Assembly (NCBI GenBank): GCA_002383285.1
Contig: DFXU01000067.1
Location: 16,635 to 22,676 of the forward strand
DNA from: Caryophanales bacterium UBA4100
Lineage (GTDB): Bacteria > Bacillota > Bacilli > Paenibacillales > UBA4045
DNA length: 6,042 bases
Reading direction: 5' to 3'
Shown: positions 1 to 5,967 of the stretch, piece by piece
Layout of the letters: each line of letters starts with the position of its first letter
Numbering within the stretch: position 1 is the stretch's first letter
Translations under genes and position numbers: made by a program
Notes under the pieces: generated by a model
What the model saw: the letters and a program-made list of their open reading frames with translations, nothing else
Database searches by the model: none
Told to the model about the DNA's origin: nothing

Positions 1-1848
1 GATCGCGTAGGAGGTTAATACAAGATCAGCCCCCCTCGTAGCCTCTATGAAAGCCTCAGACCCAAGCCTTCTATTACCATAATGAAGTATGACATTCAAC
101 GATGGGGCGAAGCGGGTAAGCTCCTTCTCCCAGTTACCAAGCACTGAGGTGGGACATATAAGTAAAGAGGGAATCGTGGTGTCTACCGCGGTATTCTCCT
201 TAATATGTAATAAGTACGCAATGAATTGAACGGTTTTCCCAAGTCCCATATCATCAGCTAGGCATGCACCAAGCCCGAAACGTCGTAGAAACGTCAACCA
301 AGCATATCCACTCTGCTGGTAGGGGCGCAGCTCTGCGCGCAAGCTATCGGGCACAGTAAGCTTGGGCCAGTCTGCCTGCTGCCCCAGCTGTCCAATAAGC
401 TGAATCAGATGCTCGTTCAGCTCAACCTCTAGCTTGAGCCGTGCTTCCTCATCCGCCTGCTGCTCAGCCGTTCTATCACCTGAGGCACCATCATCTGCTG
501 CATGATCACCGCCGAGTAGATGTAGCTGGAGTACATCCTGGAAGGATAGTCCTTGACCTTTGTCAACACGAGCCATGGCTTGGCGAATTTGTGCTAATAG
601 CGCAGGATCAAGCTGAATCCACTGACCACGGAATTGCACGAGTCGAGCATTGCGGGTAAGCAGCTCAGCGAATTCAGCTTCACTCAGATCGGTATCGCCA
701 ATAGCAATACGCCAATCGAAATCGATCAGCGAATCTAGGCCGAATAATGAACGATCTGATCGACTTCCCGTATTCGATTTGACACGGGCGCGTAGCCGAG
801 GCTTCTTGCGGCTGGCAGCCTCCCACCATGCTGGAAGCAGCACCTGCCAGCCAGCTTCACTCAGTCGCTGGCTATCCGCTGTAAGGAAGCGCCAAGCTGC
901 TTCATCGGTGAGGGCATCGCTGAAGATATCCTCGTTCTTCGCATTAGCGGATATCGCCTCAGGCAAGCTTGCACGCAATCGCTCCAGCCAGCTGCTTGCT
1001 CGCTCCTGCACATGTGCAGACCATGCGGTTGGCCAAGCGCCGACCGCCGATCCGTCAGCGGCTAGCCGCACATGGACGATCGTTGCTGAATCAAGCTTGT
1101 CCTGGAGAACAAGCTGTAGGTGCCAATCCGGATCGACGTCATCAGGCTCGAGCAGCTGCAGCATTGGCCGGAAGGGAGCCGTGTCGGCTTTCCAGCCTAC
1201 TGCAACCAGCCACTGCTTGGCATCGAAGCCTGCTGTAGCTGCAACGCCTCCCCGTTGGAATAACAACGGGAATTCCCGCCTTAAATCTGCGGTAGCTAGC
1301 TCCGTTCCATAATCATGCTTCATCACTGTCGCGGAGAAGGAAGCTAATAAGCCATCGATGAAGCGAACCCCTGCTCCTGCTATAGCTCCGGCCCCAGTTC
1401 CAGTCCCAGCGTCCTTAGCTGCTTCGAGCATATTCTGTTCATGTGACTCTAGTGCAGCTTCATCCCACGTCCAGCACATCTGTCCTTCTAGATAGGCAGA
1501 GAAGGACGGAATATACTTCTTCTGCTTGATGCATGAGAGAAGCAGTGGAGCTAGCTCAATCAATAGTTTAGCCTGACCATTCCATACAAACTCTAGATGC
1601 TGTAGTATTAGTGGCTCTGCAAAGAATGGTATGACCTGCTCTGCTGGAAGGACAACAGTCTCAGTTCCCCGAATGTTCTCAACTATCAAATCCGTACCAT
1701 AGAATGAATCCTCATGCCAGGCGAACAAGCGATGCTTATAGAAGGTTCCAGATGCGGTGTAGTTATTGTCTAATGACCCTTCGATATGGGCATTCCCATG
1801 CTGGTCTAATTGAAGACGAATGTAAATCGTATCTGTATACTGTGTCAT
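1..1848 (-). CDS. SNF2-family ATP-dependent helicase, C-terminus cut by the window edge
   Basis: Partial gene: 616 codons are present without a stop, and the reading frame runs off the left edge. A segment at about residues 371-416 (LDSLIDFDW to QWIQLDPALL) resembles the SNF2-associated domain DUF3670. The first RecA-like domain follows: Walker A in ADDMGLGKTVQ (Lys538), then motif Ia ICPTSVLGNW at about 563-573 and LVLTSY near the end. The DExx box and second RecA domain lie outside the window. Family knowledge: SNF2 proteins hydrolyse ATP to translocate on double-stranded DNA and remodel protein-DNA complexes; the bacterial substrate is generally unknown. Residues 1-370 show no motif I recognise, apart from a Gly/Ala/Thr-rich stretch at 147-160. 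A hydrophilic Asp/Glu/Gln-rich linker spans about 448-470. The ATG overlaps the stop of the SWIM gene (ATGA), with a weak AAAGGGA upstream, so translation is probably coupled. It resembles B. subtilis YwqA. Family assignment is firm; biological role is unknown. Confidence 0.93.
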   Translation of the reverse strand, partial: MTQYTDTIYIRLQLDQHGNAHIEGSLDNNYTASGTFYKHRLFAWHEDSFYGTDLIVENIRGTETVVLPAEQVIPFFAEPLILQHLEFVWNGQAKLLIELAPLLLSCIKQKKYIPSFSAYLEGQMCWTWDEAALESHEQNMLEAAKDAGTGTGAGAIAGAGVRFIDGLLASFSATVMKHDYGTELATADLRREFPLLFQRGGVAATAGFDAKQWLVAVGWKADTAPFRPMLQLLEPDDVDPDWHLQLVLQDKLDSATIVHVRLAADGSAVGAWPTAWSAHVQERASSWLERLRASLPEAISANAKNEDIFSDALTDEAAWRFLTADSQRLSEAGWQVLLPAWWEAASRKKPRLRARVKSNTGSRSDRSLFGLDSLIDFDWRIAIGDTDLSEAEFAELLTRNARLVQFRGQWIQLDPALLAQIRQAMARVDKGQGLSFQDVLQLHLLGGDHAADDGASGDRTAEQQADEEARLKLEVELNEHLIQLIGQLGQQADWPKLTVPDSLRAELRPYQQSGYAWLTFLRRFGLGACLADDMGLGKTVQFIAYLLHIKENTAVDTTIPSLLICPTSVLGNWEKELTRFAPSLNVILHYGNRRLGSEAFIEATRGADLVLTSYAI

Positions 1849-3491
1849 TGCAGCAATTTCCCTTTCTTGAGCTCCTCTTGAAGCGCGCGTAGACGGCTGT
1901 AACGACCGACGAATGCTGCTAAGAATTGCTCCCAACGGTCTACACGCTTTAATCTGCGATATAATTTGGCTAATCTCTTCAATAGCTTCACGGCAGCTTT
2001 ATAGCCGTCTCGATTCTTGATCATGACATAACGTTCAACGGCTTGATGATAGAAGGGGAGCAGCACCTCGGGGGCAAATTTATCCATAGGCTGCAGCTCA
2101 CTAACGCGGAATTCTGAAGGATCGGTCCCTGTGCTCAGGTGATAATCCATCCATTGCTTCCACTTGCTATGCTGGAGTAGCTTCTCCTCATAGATCGTAC
2201 TGGAATAAGGCAGCATGTTAATAAGCGTATCCCACATGGAGTTCTCAGCTTCTGGCAGCTGATTTATTACAAGCTCCCAGAACTCCATATACTTACTCAG
2301 GTAATCACGACGGTAACTTCGGTACAAGGGTGGAAGCGCGGTTAACCAATTTAATAATCGGTTCCATTGCTGCTGATGTGTCAGATAATACAAGTAGTAC
2401 AGTGACATATTCGAAGGGACTGCCTTGTGGGTCTTGGCGTCCATCAATAGCCTCCAAGCCTCTTCATCCTCAATCATAAAGAAATTCATCCGCGCCTGGG
2501 CCATCAGATAATGGAATGTGGACAGTGCTAAGCCGGCGGCACCTGCTGCTTGCTCGAGCTTCAATAACTCATCGGAATAGGGGCGGGTATCCTCCACATA
2601 AGGGCACACCCAATAGTGCCAGAAGCTATAATATACATCCAAAAAATAGTGCGTGTCAGATGACTCTCTCAGCATCTTCTCACGGATATATGCTAGTGTC
2701 AGCTGGAGATGATCTTGATGATCTGGTTTAACTGATAGGAAATTGCCATTGCTATAGTAAGCCTCGATAGACTCCATCACGTCTGCTATCGCTGAGTCTC
2801 CACTGTGATTGTAGTAGTAGTCTGAATGGTGAAGCCGTTTGTTTATTAGTTTATATAATAAGAACAAATGAACATTCAGCATATAGATATGCTCAATATC
2901 GCTCTGGAGCTTCGGCTTGAGCTCCAGTATTATGTTCAAAGCTTGCTCGACATATAGGAAGCTACGTATATCCTGCGGTAATTGCTCGATGCATAGCTCG
3001 AATAGCTCATGCCATTCAAGAACGCTCATCGATGGAATATGAGCTGCCTGCTCCTTGATCCGAGATGCTCTCTCAGCTTTCTTCCTATCGACTTGACCTT
3101 GACCTGCTGTTCTGAAATTCAAGACGTGAGCCGAACGTTGATTTGTTAGCTTGAACGTGGTGATCGACTTCGCGTTGACAAGCATGTTCACCGGGCGAGC
3201 TTGCTCGAAGGCATACTCTAATATAGCTGCCATCATATGCTTGCAGGTGCCTTCCACAGGGCAATTGCACTGACTTGCCGAGAAGAAATTGAGGTCCATC
3301 TCCACGTCATATTCTTCGTTGCCATGAACGATGGCTTCGACGTATTGAGGAGCAGGCATCGTCAATTCTTGGACACGTCCCTGCTTATAATACTGGAAGC
3401 CGCGGCTAATAGTCACTTCGTCGAAGCTATCGGCAACATCCTGAATTAACATATTCCACTGCTCATCATCCATTGTGTAAGTTAAGGTCAT
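1845..3491 (-). CDS. SWIM zinc-finger protein, first gene of the SNF2 operon
   Basis: Complete 548-residue protein. Its clear signature is a SWIM zinc finger, CxC-x5-CxH: Cys75, Cys77, Cys83 and His85 in QCNCPVEGTCKHMMAAIL. SWIM fingers bind zinc and are thought to contact DNA or protein. The N-terminal 70 residues, including SRGFQYYKQGRV, match the usual lead-in to a bacterial SWIM domain. The rest appears to be helical, rich in Trp, Tyr and Leu. It ends in a strongly basic helical tail (about 497-548, with KLLKRLAKLYRRLKR and RYSRLRALQEELKKG) typical of SWIM proteins encoded beside SNF2 helicases. No signal peptide or membrane segment is seen, so it is cytoplasmic. The start is well fixed: an in-frame stop lies at 3510-3512, this is the first ATG after it, and AGGAG lies 10 nt upstream; Met7 has no such site. 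The stop overlaps the helicase ATG. It resembles B. subtilis YwqB. An accessory role to the helicase is inferred from context. Confidence 0.92.
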   Translation of the reverse strand: MTLTYTMDDEQWNMLIQDVADSFDEVTISRGFQYYKQGRVQELTMPAPQYVEAIVHGNEEYDVEMDLNFFSASQCNCPVEGTCKHMMAAILEYAFEQARPVNMLVNAKSITTFKLTNQRSAHVLNFRTAGQGQVDRKKAERASRIKEQAAHIPSMSVLEWHELFELCIEQLPQDIRSFLYVEQALNIILELKPKLQSDIEHIYMLNVHLFLLYKLINKRLHHSDYYYNHSGDSAIADVMESIEAYYSNGNFLSVKPDHQDHLQLTLAYIREKMLRESSDTHYFLDVYYSFWHYWVCPYVEDTRPYSDELLKLEQAAGAAGLALSTFHYLMAQARMNFFMIEDEEAWRLLMDAKTHKAVPSNMSLYYLYYLTHQQQWNRLLNWLTALPPLYRSYRRDYLSKYMEFWELVINQLPEAENSMWDTLINMLPYSSTIYEEKLLQHSKWKQWMDYHLSTGTDPSEFRVSELQPMDKFAPEVLLPFYHQAVERYVMIKNRDGYKAAVKLLKRLAKLYRRLKRVDRWEQFLAAFVGRYSRLRALQEELKKGKLLQ

Positions 3492-3501
3492 TTCATAGAA
3501 A

Positions 3502-3506
3502 CTCCT
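3502..3506 (-). promoter_or_regulatory. Ribosome binding site of the SWIM gene
   Basis: On the minus strand AGGAG is followed by 10 nt and then the SWIM ATG (3491-3489). A nearer ATG at 3496-3494, only 5 nt from the AGGAG, opens a two-codon frame (ATG AAA TGA) whose stop overlaps the true start. The site supports the chosen start over the internal Met7, which has no purine-rich sequence at a suitable distance. Confidence 0.75.
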
Positions 3507-3524
3507 ACATTAATTATTGTTGGA

Positions 3525-3549
3525 TATCTGGAATTTATCAACCCAGATA
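3525..3549 (-). repeat. Inverted repeat in the leader of the SWIM/SNF2 operon
   Basis: TATCTGG (3525-3531) and CCAGATA (3543-3549) are perfect 7-bp complements around an 11-nt loop. The repeat lies downstream of the predicted transcription start (about 3564) and upstream of the SWIM ribosome binding site, so it would be in the 5' leader as a modest hairpin, or act as a DNA operator just past the promoter. No U-run follows, so it is not a terminator. The stem is short and could be chance. Confidence 0.35.
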
Positions 3550-3570
3550 GGAATGCTTGTTCTTATCCAT

Positions 3571-3599
3571 ATTTTATCAGAACAACATAAGCTTGTCGA
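3571..3599 (-). promoter_or_regulatory. Sigma-A-type promoter of the SWIM/SNF2 operon
   Basis: On the minus strand, a -35 TCGACA (3599-3594, 5 of 6 matches to TTGACA) is followed by exactly 17 nt and a -10 TAAAAT (3576-3571, 5 of 6 matches to TATAAT). TGA directly before the -10 gives the TGn extended -10 element. Transcription should start near 3564, leaving a leader of about 70 nt before the SWIM ATG. This is the best promoter in the window. The -35 is overlapped by the opposite-strand sequence TTGTCGA, similar to a Spo0A box. Confidence 0.7.
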
Positions 3600-3753
3600 T
3601 TAGGAAAGCCGAAGATCTACATACAGATATCGGTAAGCTACCTACCTGCACTCGAATCAATCATATGAGTAGTATCTAATGAAATCAATAGACTATATGT
3701 CTAGAATAAGGTATATATAAGATAAGACCAAATATGCTTGTGATAATCCGCAC

Positions 3754-3781
3754 TCGTCAAAACTAGTTATTGTTGTATATT
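3754..3781 (+). promoter_or_regulatory. Candidate promoter of the GGDEF-EAL gene
   Basis: TCGTCA (3754-3759, 4 of 6 matches to TTGACA), a 16-nt spacer and TATATT (3776-3781, 5 of 6 matches to TATAAT) form a plausible sigma-A promoter. Start would be near 3788, giving a leader of about 56 nt that includes the palindrome at 3813-3827 and the ribosome binding site. Competing candidates are the extended -10 TGTGATAAT (3739-3747, no good -35) and TTGACA at 3800. In AT-rich DNA such matches are common, so this is tentative. Confidence 0.35.
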
Positions 3782-3799
3782 TGTAGCAATAAATGTAGA

Positions 3800-3827
3800 T
3801 TGACAAATAATCAGTGTAACTTACACT
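3800..3827 (+). promoter_or_regulatory. Alternative promoter-like pair overlapping the palindrome
   Basis: A perfect -35 TTGACA (3800-3805) is followed by 16 nt and TACACT (3822-3827, 4 of 6 matches to TATAAT). The -10 falls inside the right arm of the palindrome. If used, transcription would begin near 3834, just past the AGGAG, leaving an mRNA with almost no leader and no Shine-Dalgarno. This makes it less likely as the main promoter of the downstream gene, despite the perfect -35. Confidence 0.25.
3813..3827. promoter_or_regulatory. Perfect 15-bp palindrome, possible operator
   Basis: AGTGTAA-C-TTACACT has two perfect 7-bp arms around one central base. It ends one base before the AGGAG of the GGDEF-EAL gene and lies downstream of one promoter candidate and over the -10 of another. 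Its position suits an operator where a dimeric regulator would block transcription or initiation. In RNA it could form a 6-bp stem with a 3-nt loop beside the ribosome binding site. The 7-1-7 layout is shared by Fur-family boxes, but the bases do not match Fur, PerR or Zur consensus. I cannot name the regulator. Confidence 0.45.
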
Positions 3828-3828
3828 C

Positions 3829-3833
3829 AGGAG
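3829..3833 (+). promoter_or_regulatory. Ribosome binding site of the GGDEF-EAL gene
   Basis: AGGAG stands 10 nt before the ATG at 3844. The reading frame has a stop at 3817-3819 and no other start codon between that stop and 3844, so this ATG is the only reasonable start. The one-base distance from the palindrome means that a bound protein or folded RNA there could affect translation. Confidence 0.75.
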
Positions 3834-3843
3834 TCGTGAATAC

Positions 3844-5967
3844 ATGAGCAATGTAGAACCGAATAAATATATAGCTCCTACACCTGATGAATTTGTTATT
3901 GAACAATTTAAATTATACGTTGAAGTGCTTAATCATATAAGTGAAGGAATAACGATAACGGATAAATTCAGTAATATTCTATATGTGAATCCTGCTTTTA
4001 CAGAAATAACAGGGTATACAGCTGAAGAGGTCATGGGTGCGAATCCGAGCATCCTTAAGTCTGGTGTACAGGACCAGAATTTCTATATCGATATGTGGAA
4101 GGTCATTCGGGAGAAGGGCTGCTGGCAGGGGGAGGTCATTAACCGCCATAAGCACGGAGAATTATATCCGGAGAGTCTGACTATCCATACGATTAATAAT
4201 GAAGCTGGGGAAATTATCTACTATGTAGGTATATTCTCTGACTTAACGGAACGTAATAATAACGAAGGGAATAAACGCCTATATTCGCGCATTTTTGACA
4301 GCTCAAGTGAAGGCATTATCATTACAGATAAGAAAGGAATTATTCTTACCGTTAATCAAGCATTTACGAAGACGACCGGATATTTGGCAGATGAAGCCAT
4401 AGGTCAAACACTGCAGCTGCTTCATTCCGGATTACAGGATGAGCAGTTTTATCTGAATATGTGGTCTGATATTAATAAACATGGGAATTGGAAGGGGGAA
4501 ATATGGAATAGGCGTAAGAATGGTGAGATCTACCCTGAGTGGTTAAATGTTGATGCAGTTAATGATAATATGCAGAAGGTTACTCATTATGTAGGGATAT
4601 TCAGTGATATTACAGAACGCAAGAAGACAGAAGACCAGTTGAAATATCTTGCTCATTACGACATATTGACTGGACTTCCAAACCGTATGCTGTTTTACGA
4701 TCGTTTGGAGCAGGCAATTGCTAGAGCGAAACGAATGAAACAGCTATTAGCTGTCTTCTTCTTAGATCTGAATCGTTTTAAAATCATCAATGATACGCTT
4801 GGACACTCGGTTGGGGATCAGCTATTAATCCTAGTCGCCAATAAGCTGAGATATCGTTTGCGGGAATGTGACACTGTCGCTCGTTTGGGTGGTGATGAGT
4901 TCATGATCTTGTTAACCGATATATCCGATTCCCGAGGCGTAACTACAGTAGCACAAAAAATAATAGATTGCTTTGATGAAGCTTTTGTTTATGAGAGTCA
5001 TGAATTATTTGTTTCCGGAAGCATTGGAATTAGTCTATACCCTGATGATGGTGATAACATAGATGCATTGATTAAGAATGCAGATGCCGCTATGTATAAA
5101 GCCAAGGAAACTAAAAATGATTATCAGTTCTACATAACTGAAATAGATGAGAATAATAGCATGAGAATGAATATGGAGAGCTTCTTACGCAAAGCTATAA
5201 AAAAATCGGAGATGCTGGTGTATTATCAGCCTCAGGTTGAAATATTCTCCAGAAAAATTGTTGGTTTAGAAGCGCTGCTACGTTGGCAGCATCCGAAGAA
5301 AGGACTATTATTACCCGTAGATTTTATTCCATTAGCAGAAGAGACAGGACAGATTATGCCGATTGGTGAATGGGTGCTTAGAACCGTCTGTCAACAAATG
5401 GTGCAGTGGAAGGAATTGGGGTATCCTCTTATAAAAATGTCAGTCAACCTATCACCCTATCAATTGTTGGACAATGGATTTATCTCGATACTAGCAAATG
5501 CAATTCATTCAAGCGGGATTGATCCGTGTTATCTGTCATTAGAAATTACGGAGAATCTCAGTATGAATAATATTGAATATGTTCTACGGAAGGTTAAAGA
5601 AATCAAGGAATTAGGTGTTTCCATCTCTATTGACGATTTCGGTACAGGCTACTCATCGTTAAGCTATCTAAAGAAATATCATCCAGATACATTGAAAATC
5701 GACCAAAGCTTTATTCGAAACATGCAGTTTGATAAACACAATGCAGCTATTGTAAAAGCCATTGTTGACCTTGCTTCGGGACTTGATTTAAATGTAATTG
5801 CTGAGGGAGTGGAATCCGAGGAAGAATTAGAAATGCTCAAGGAGCTTCGCTGTAATATCATTCAAGGGTACCTTATTGCTAAGCCACTACCTTGCATAGA
5901 GATAGAAAAGCTGCTTTCTAGAAGCAGCTTAAATTGGAATATGAATACTGACTACAGTTCCCCATGA
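3844..5967 (+). CDS. PAS-PAS-GGDEF-EAL cyclic-di-GMP synthase/phosphodiesterase
   Basis: Complete 707-residue cytoplasmic protein; no signal peptide or membrane segment. Two PAS/PAC sensor domains (about 28-138 and 150-260) precede the GGDEF domain (about 267-430) and EAL domain (about 445-690). GGDEF domains join two GTP into cyclic-di-GMP; here DILTGLPNR (273-281), metal ligand Asp308, Asn316, Asp325 and GGDEF at 349-353 are all present. Arg340-x-x-Asp343 is an intact inhibitory site for product feedback. EAL domains cleave cyclic-di-GMP to pGpG; here EALLR (476-480), Asn535, Glu567, Glu570, Asp597-Asp598, Lys618, Glu654 and Gln674 are present, with the DDFGTGYSS loop. Both activities are therefore possible; which dominates cannot be read from sequence. 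The PAS ligand is unknown. Codons look more AT-rich than in the leftward operon. The gene stands alone, divergent from the SWIM/SNF2 operon. Such proteins usually tune motility, biofilm or sporulation, but the target here is unknown. Confidence 0.96.
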   Translation: MSNVEPNKYIAPTPDEFVIEQFKLYVEVLNHISEGITITDKFSNILYVNPAFTEITGYTAEEVMGANPSILKSGVQDQNFYIDMWKVIREKGCWQGEVINRHKHGELYPESLTIHTINNEAGEIIYYVGIFSDLTERNNNEGNKRLYSRIFDSSSEGIIITDKKGIILTVNQAFTKTTGYLADEAIGQTLQLLHSGLQDEQFYLNMWSDINKHGNWKGEIWNRRKNGEIYPEWLNVDAVNDNMQKVTHYVGIFSDITERKKTEDQLKYLAHYDILTGLPNRMLFYDRLEQAIARAKRMKQLLAVFFLDLNRFKIINDTLGHSVGDQLLILVANKLRYRLRECDTVARLGGDEFMILLTDISDSRGVTTVAQKIIDCFDEAFVYESHELFVSGSIGISLYPDDGDNIDALIKNADAAMYKAKETKNDYQFYITEIDENNSMRMNMESFLRKAIKKSEMLVYYQPQVEIFSRKIVGLEALLRWQHPKKGLLLPVDFIPLAEETGQIMPIGEWVLRTVCQQMVQWKELGYPLIKMSVNLSPYQLLDNGFISILANAIHSSGIDPCYLSLEITENLSMNNIEYVLRKVKEIKELGVSISIDDFGTGYSSLSYLKKYHPDTLKIDQSFIRNMQFDKHNAAIVKAIVDLASGLDLNVIAEGVESEEELEMLKELRCNIIQGYLIAKPLPCIEIEKLLSRSSLNWNMNTDYSSP
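3940..4254 (+). repeat. First copy of the internal PAS/PAC duplication
   Basis: Encodes residues 33-137 of the GGDEF-EAL protein. It aligns without any gap to residues 155-259, an offset of exactly 122 residues; by hand count about 55 of 105 positions are identical. Shared blocks include SEGI-ITDK, AFT-x-x-TGY, NR-x-K-x-GE-x-YPE and YVGIFSD-x-TER. This copy has Ser111 where the second has Trp233, right after YPE, so the two may not sense the same thing. Confidence 0.85.
4306..4620 (+). repeat. Second copy of the internal PAS/PAC duplication
   Basis: Encodes residues 155-259, the partner of the copy at 3940-4254. It carries the fuller form of the common GGDEF/EAL-associated PAS motif, WNRRKNGEIYPEW (221-233). 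It leads directly into the linker before the DILTGLPNR start of the GGDEF domain, so it is the copy placed to pass a signal to the catalytic part. The DNA of the two copies has diverged at many third positions, so the duplication is not recent. Confidence 0.85.
5908..5930. repeat. Hairpin-forming inverted repeat at the 3' end of the GGDEF-EAL gene
   Basis: AAGCTGCTT (5908-5916) and AAGCAGCTT (5922-5930) are perfect 9-bp complements around a 5-nt loop TCTAG, inside the coding sequence (residues Lys-Leu-Leu-Ser-Arg-Ser-Ser-Leu) and ending 37 nt before the end of the stop codon. On the plus strand no U-run follows. On the minus strand the stem runs into TTCTATC, giving only a short T-run with the stem end, so it could be a weak terminator for transcription entering from the right. 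It might also protect the mRNA 3' end. Confidence 0.4.

Larger units (their letters stand above)
3492..3843. other. Divergent intergenic region between the SWIM/SNF2 operon and the cyclic-di-GMP gene
   Basis: This 352-bp, visibly AT-rich stretch separates two divergent transcription units. I see no credible protein gene or RNA gene in it. The left third carries the leftward promoter (3571-3599) and a leader inverted repeat (3525-3549). The right 100 bp holds the weaker rightward promoter candidates and the 15-bp palindrome. The middle (about 3600-3730) shows only short weak dyads such as TAGAC-N5-GTCTA at 3689-3703 and an AT-rich run near 3711-3725. I looked for the conserved core of a GEMM-type cyclic-di-GMP riboswitch upstream of the GGDEF-EAL gene and did not find it. 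Confidence 0.8.

Noticed and set aside
441..1312. Open frames on the plus strand at 441-659, 650-1312 and 969-1238
   Set aside because: They lie antisense to the SNF2 helicase frame, which has clear helicase motifs. Their translations are low-complexity Ser/Arg/Ala-rich or His/Pro-rich, with no family resemblance and no ribosome binding sites that I can see.
1704..1892. 62-codon plus-strand open frame across the SWIM/SNF2 junction
   Set aside because: It is antisense to the real overlapping start/stop and has no recognisable product.
2516..3449. Short open frames at 2516-2731 (+), 3085-3270 (-) and 3237-3449 (+)
   Set aside because: All fall inside the SWIM gene in other frames. The SWIM frame is supported by its CxC-x5-CxH motif and conserved tail; these have no support.
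1..3491. SWIM/SNF2 pair as part of a phage defence island
   Set aside because: SNF2 helicases do occur in defence systems such as DISARM, but no methylase, nuclease or other defence gene is visible, and the pair resembles a widespread chromosomal Firmicutes operon.
3588..3615. SigD-like motility promoter, TAAG-N16-GCCGAAGA, on the plus strand
   Set aside because: Tempting because cyclic-di-GMP genes can be motility-linked, but the -10 matches only 5 of 8 positions and the spacing is at the edge of the accepted range.
3813..3827. Palindrome as a Fur, PerR or Zur box
   Set aside because: It shares the 7-1-7 layout, but the inner bases differ from all three consensus boxes; only the architecture matches.
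3492..3843. Possible cyclic-di-GMP riboswitch upstream of the GGDEF-EAL gene
   Set aside because: The conserved GEMM core and its paired stems are not visible, and the leader from the likely promoter would be too short to hold one.
5679..5861. 60-codon minus-strand open frame
   Set aside because: It is antisense to the EAL catalytic region (KIDQSF to EGVE) and Ser-rich; a shadow of the real gene.
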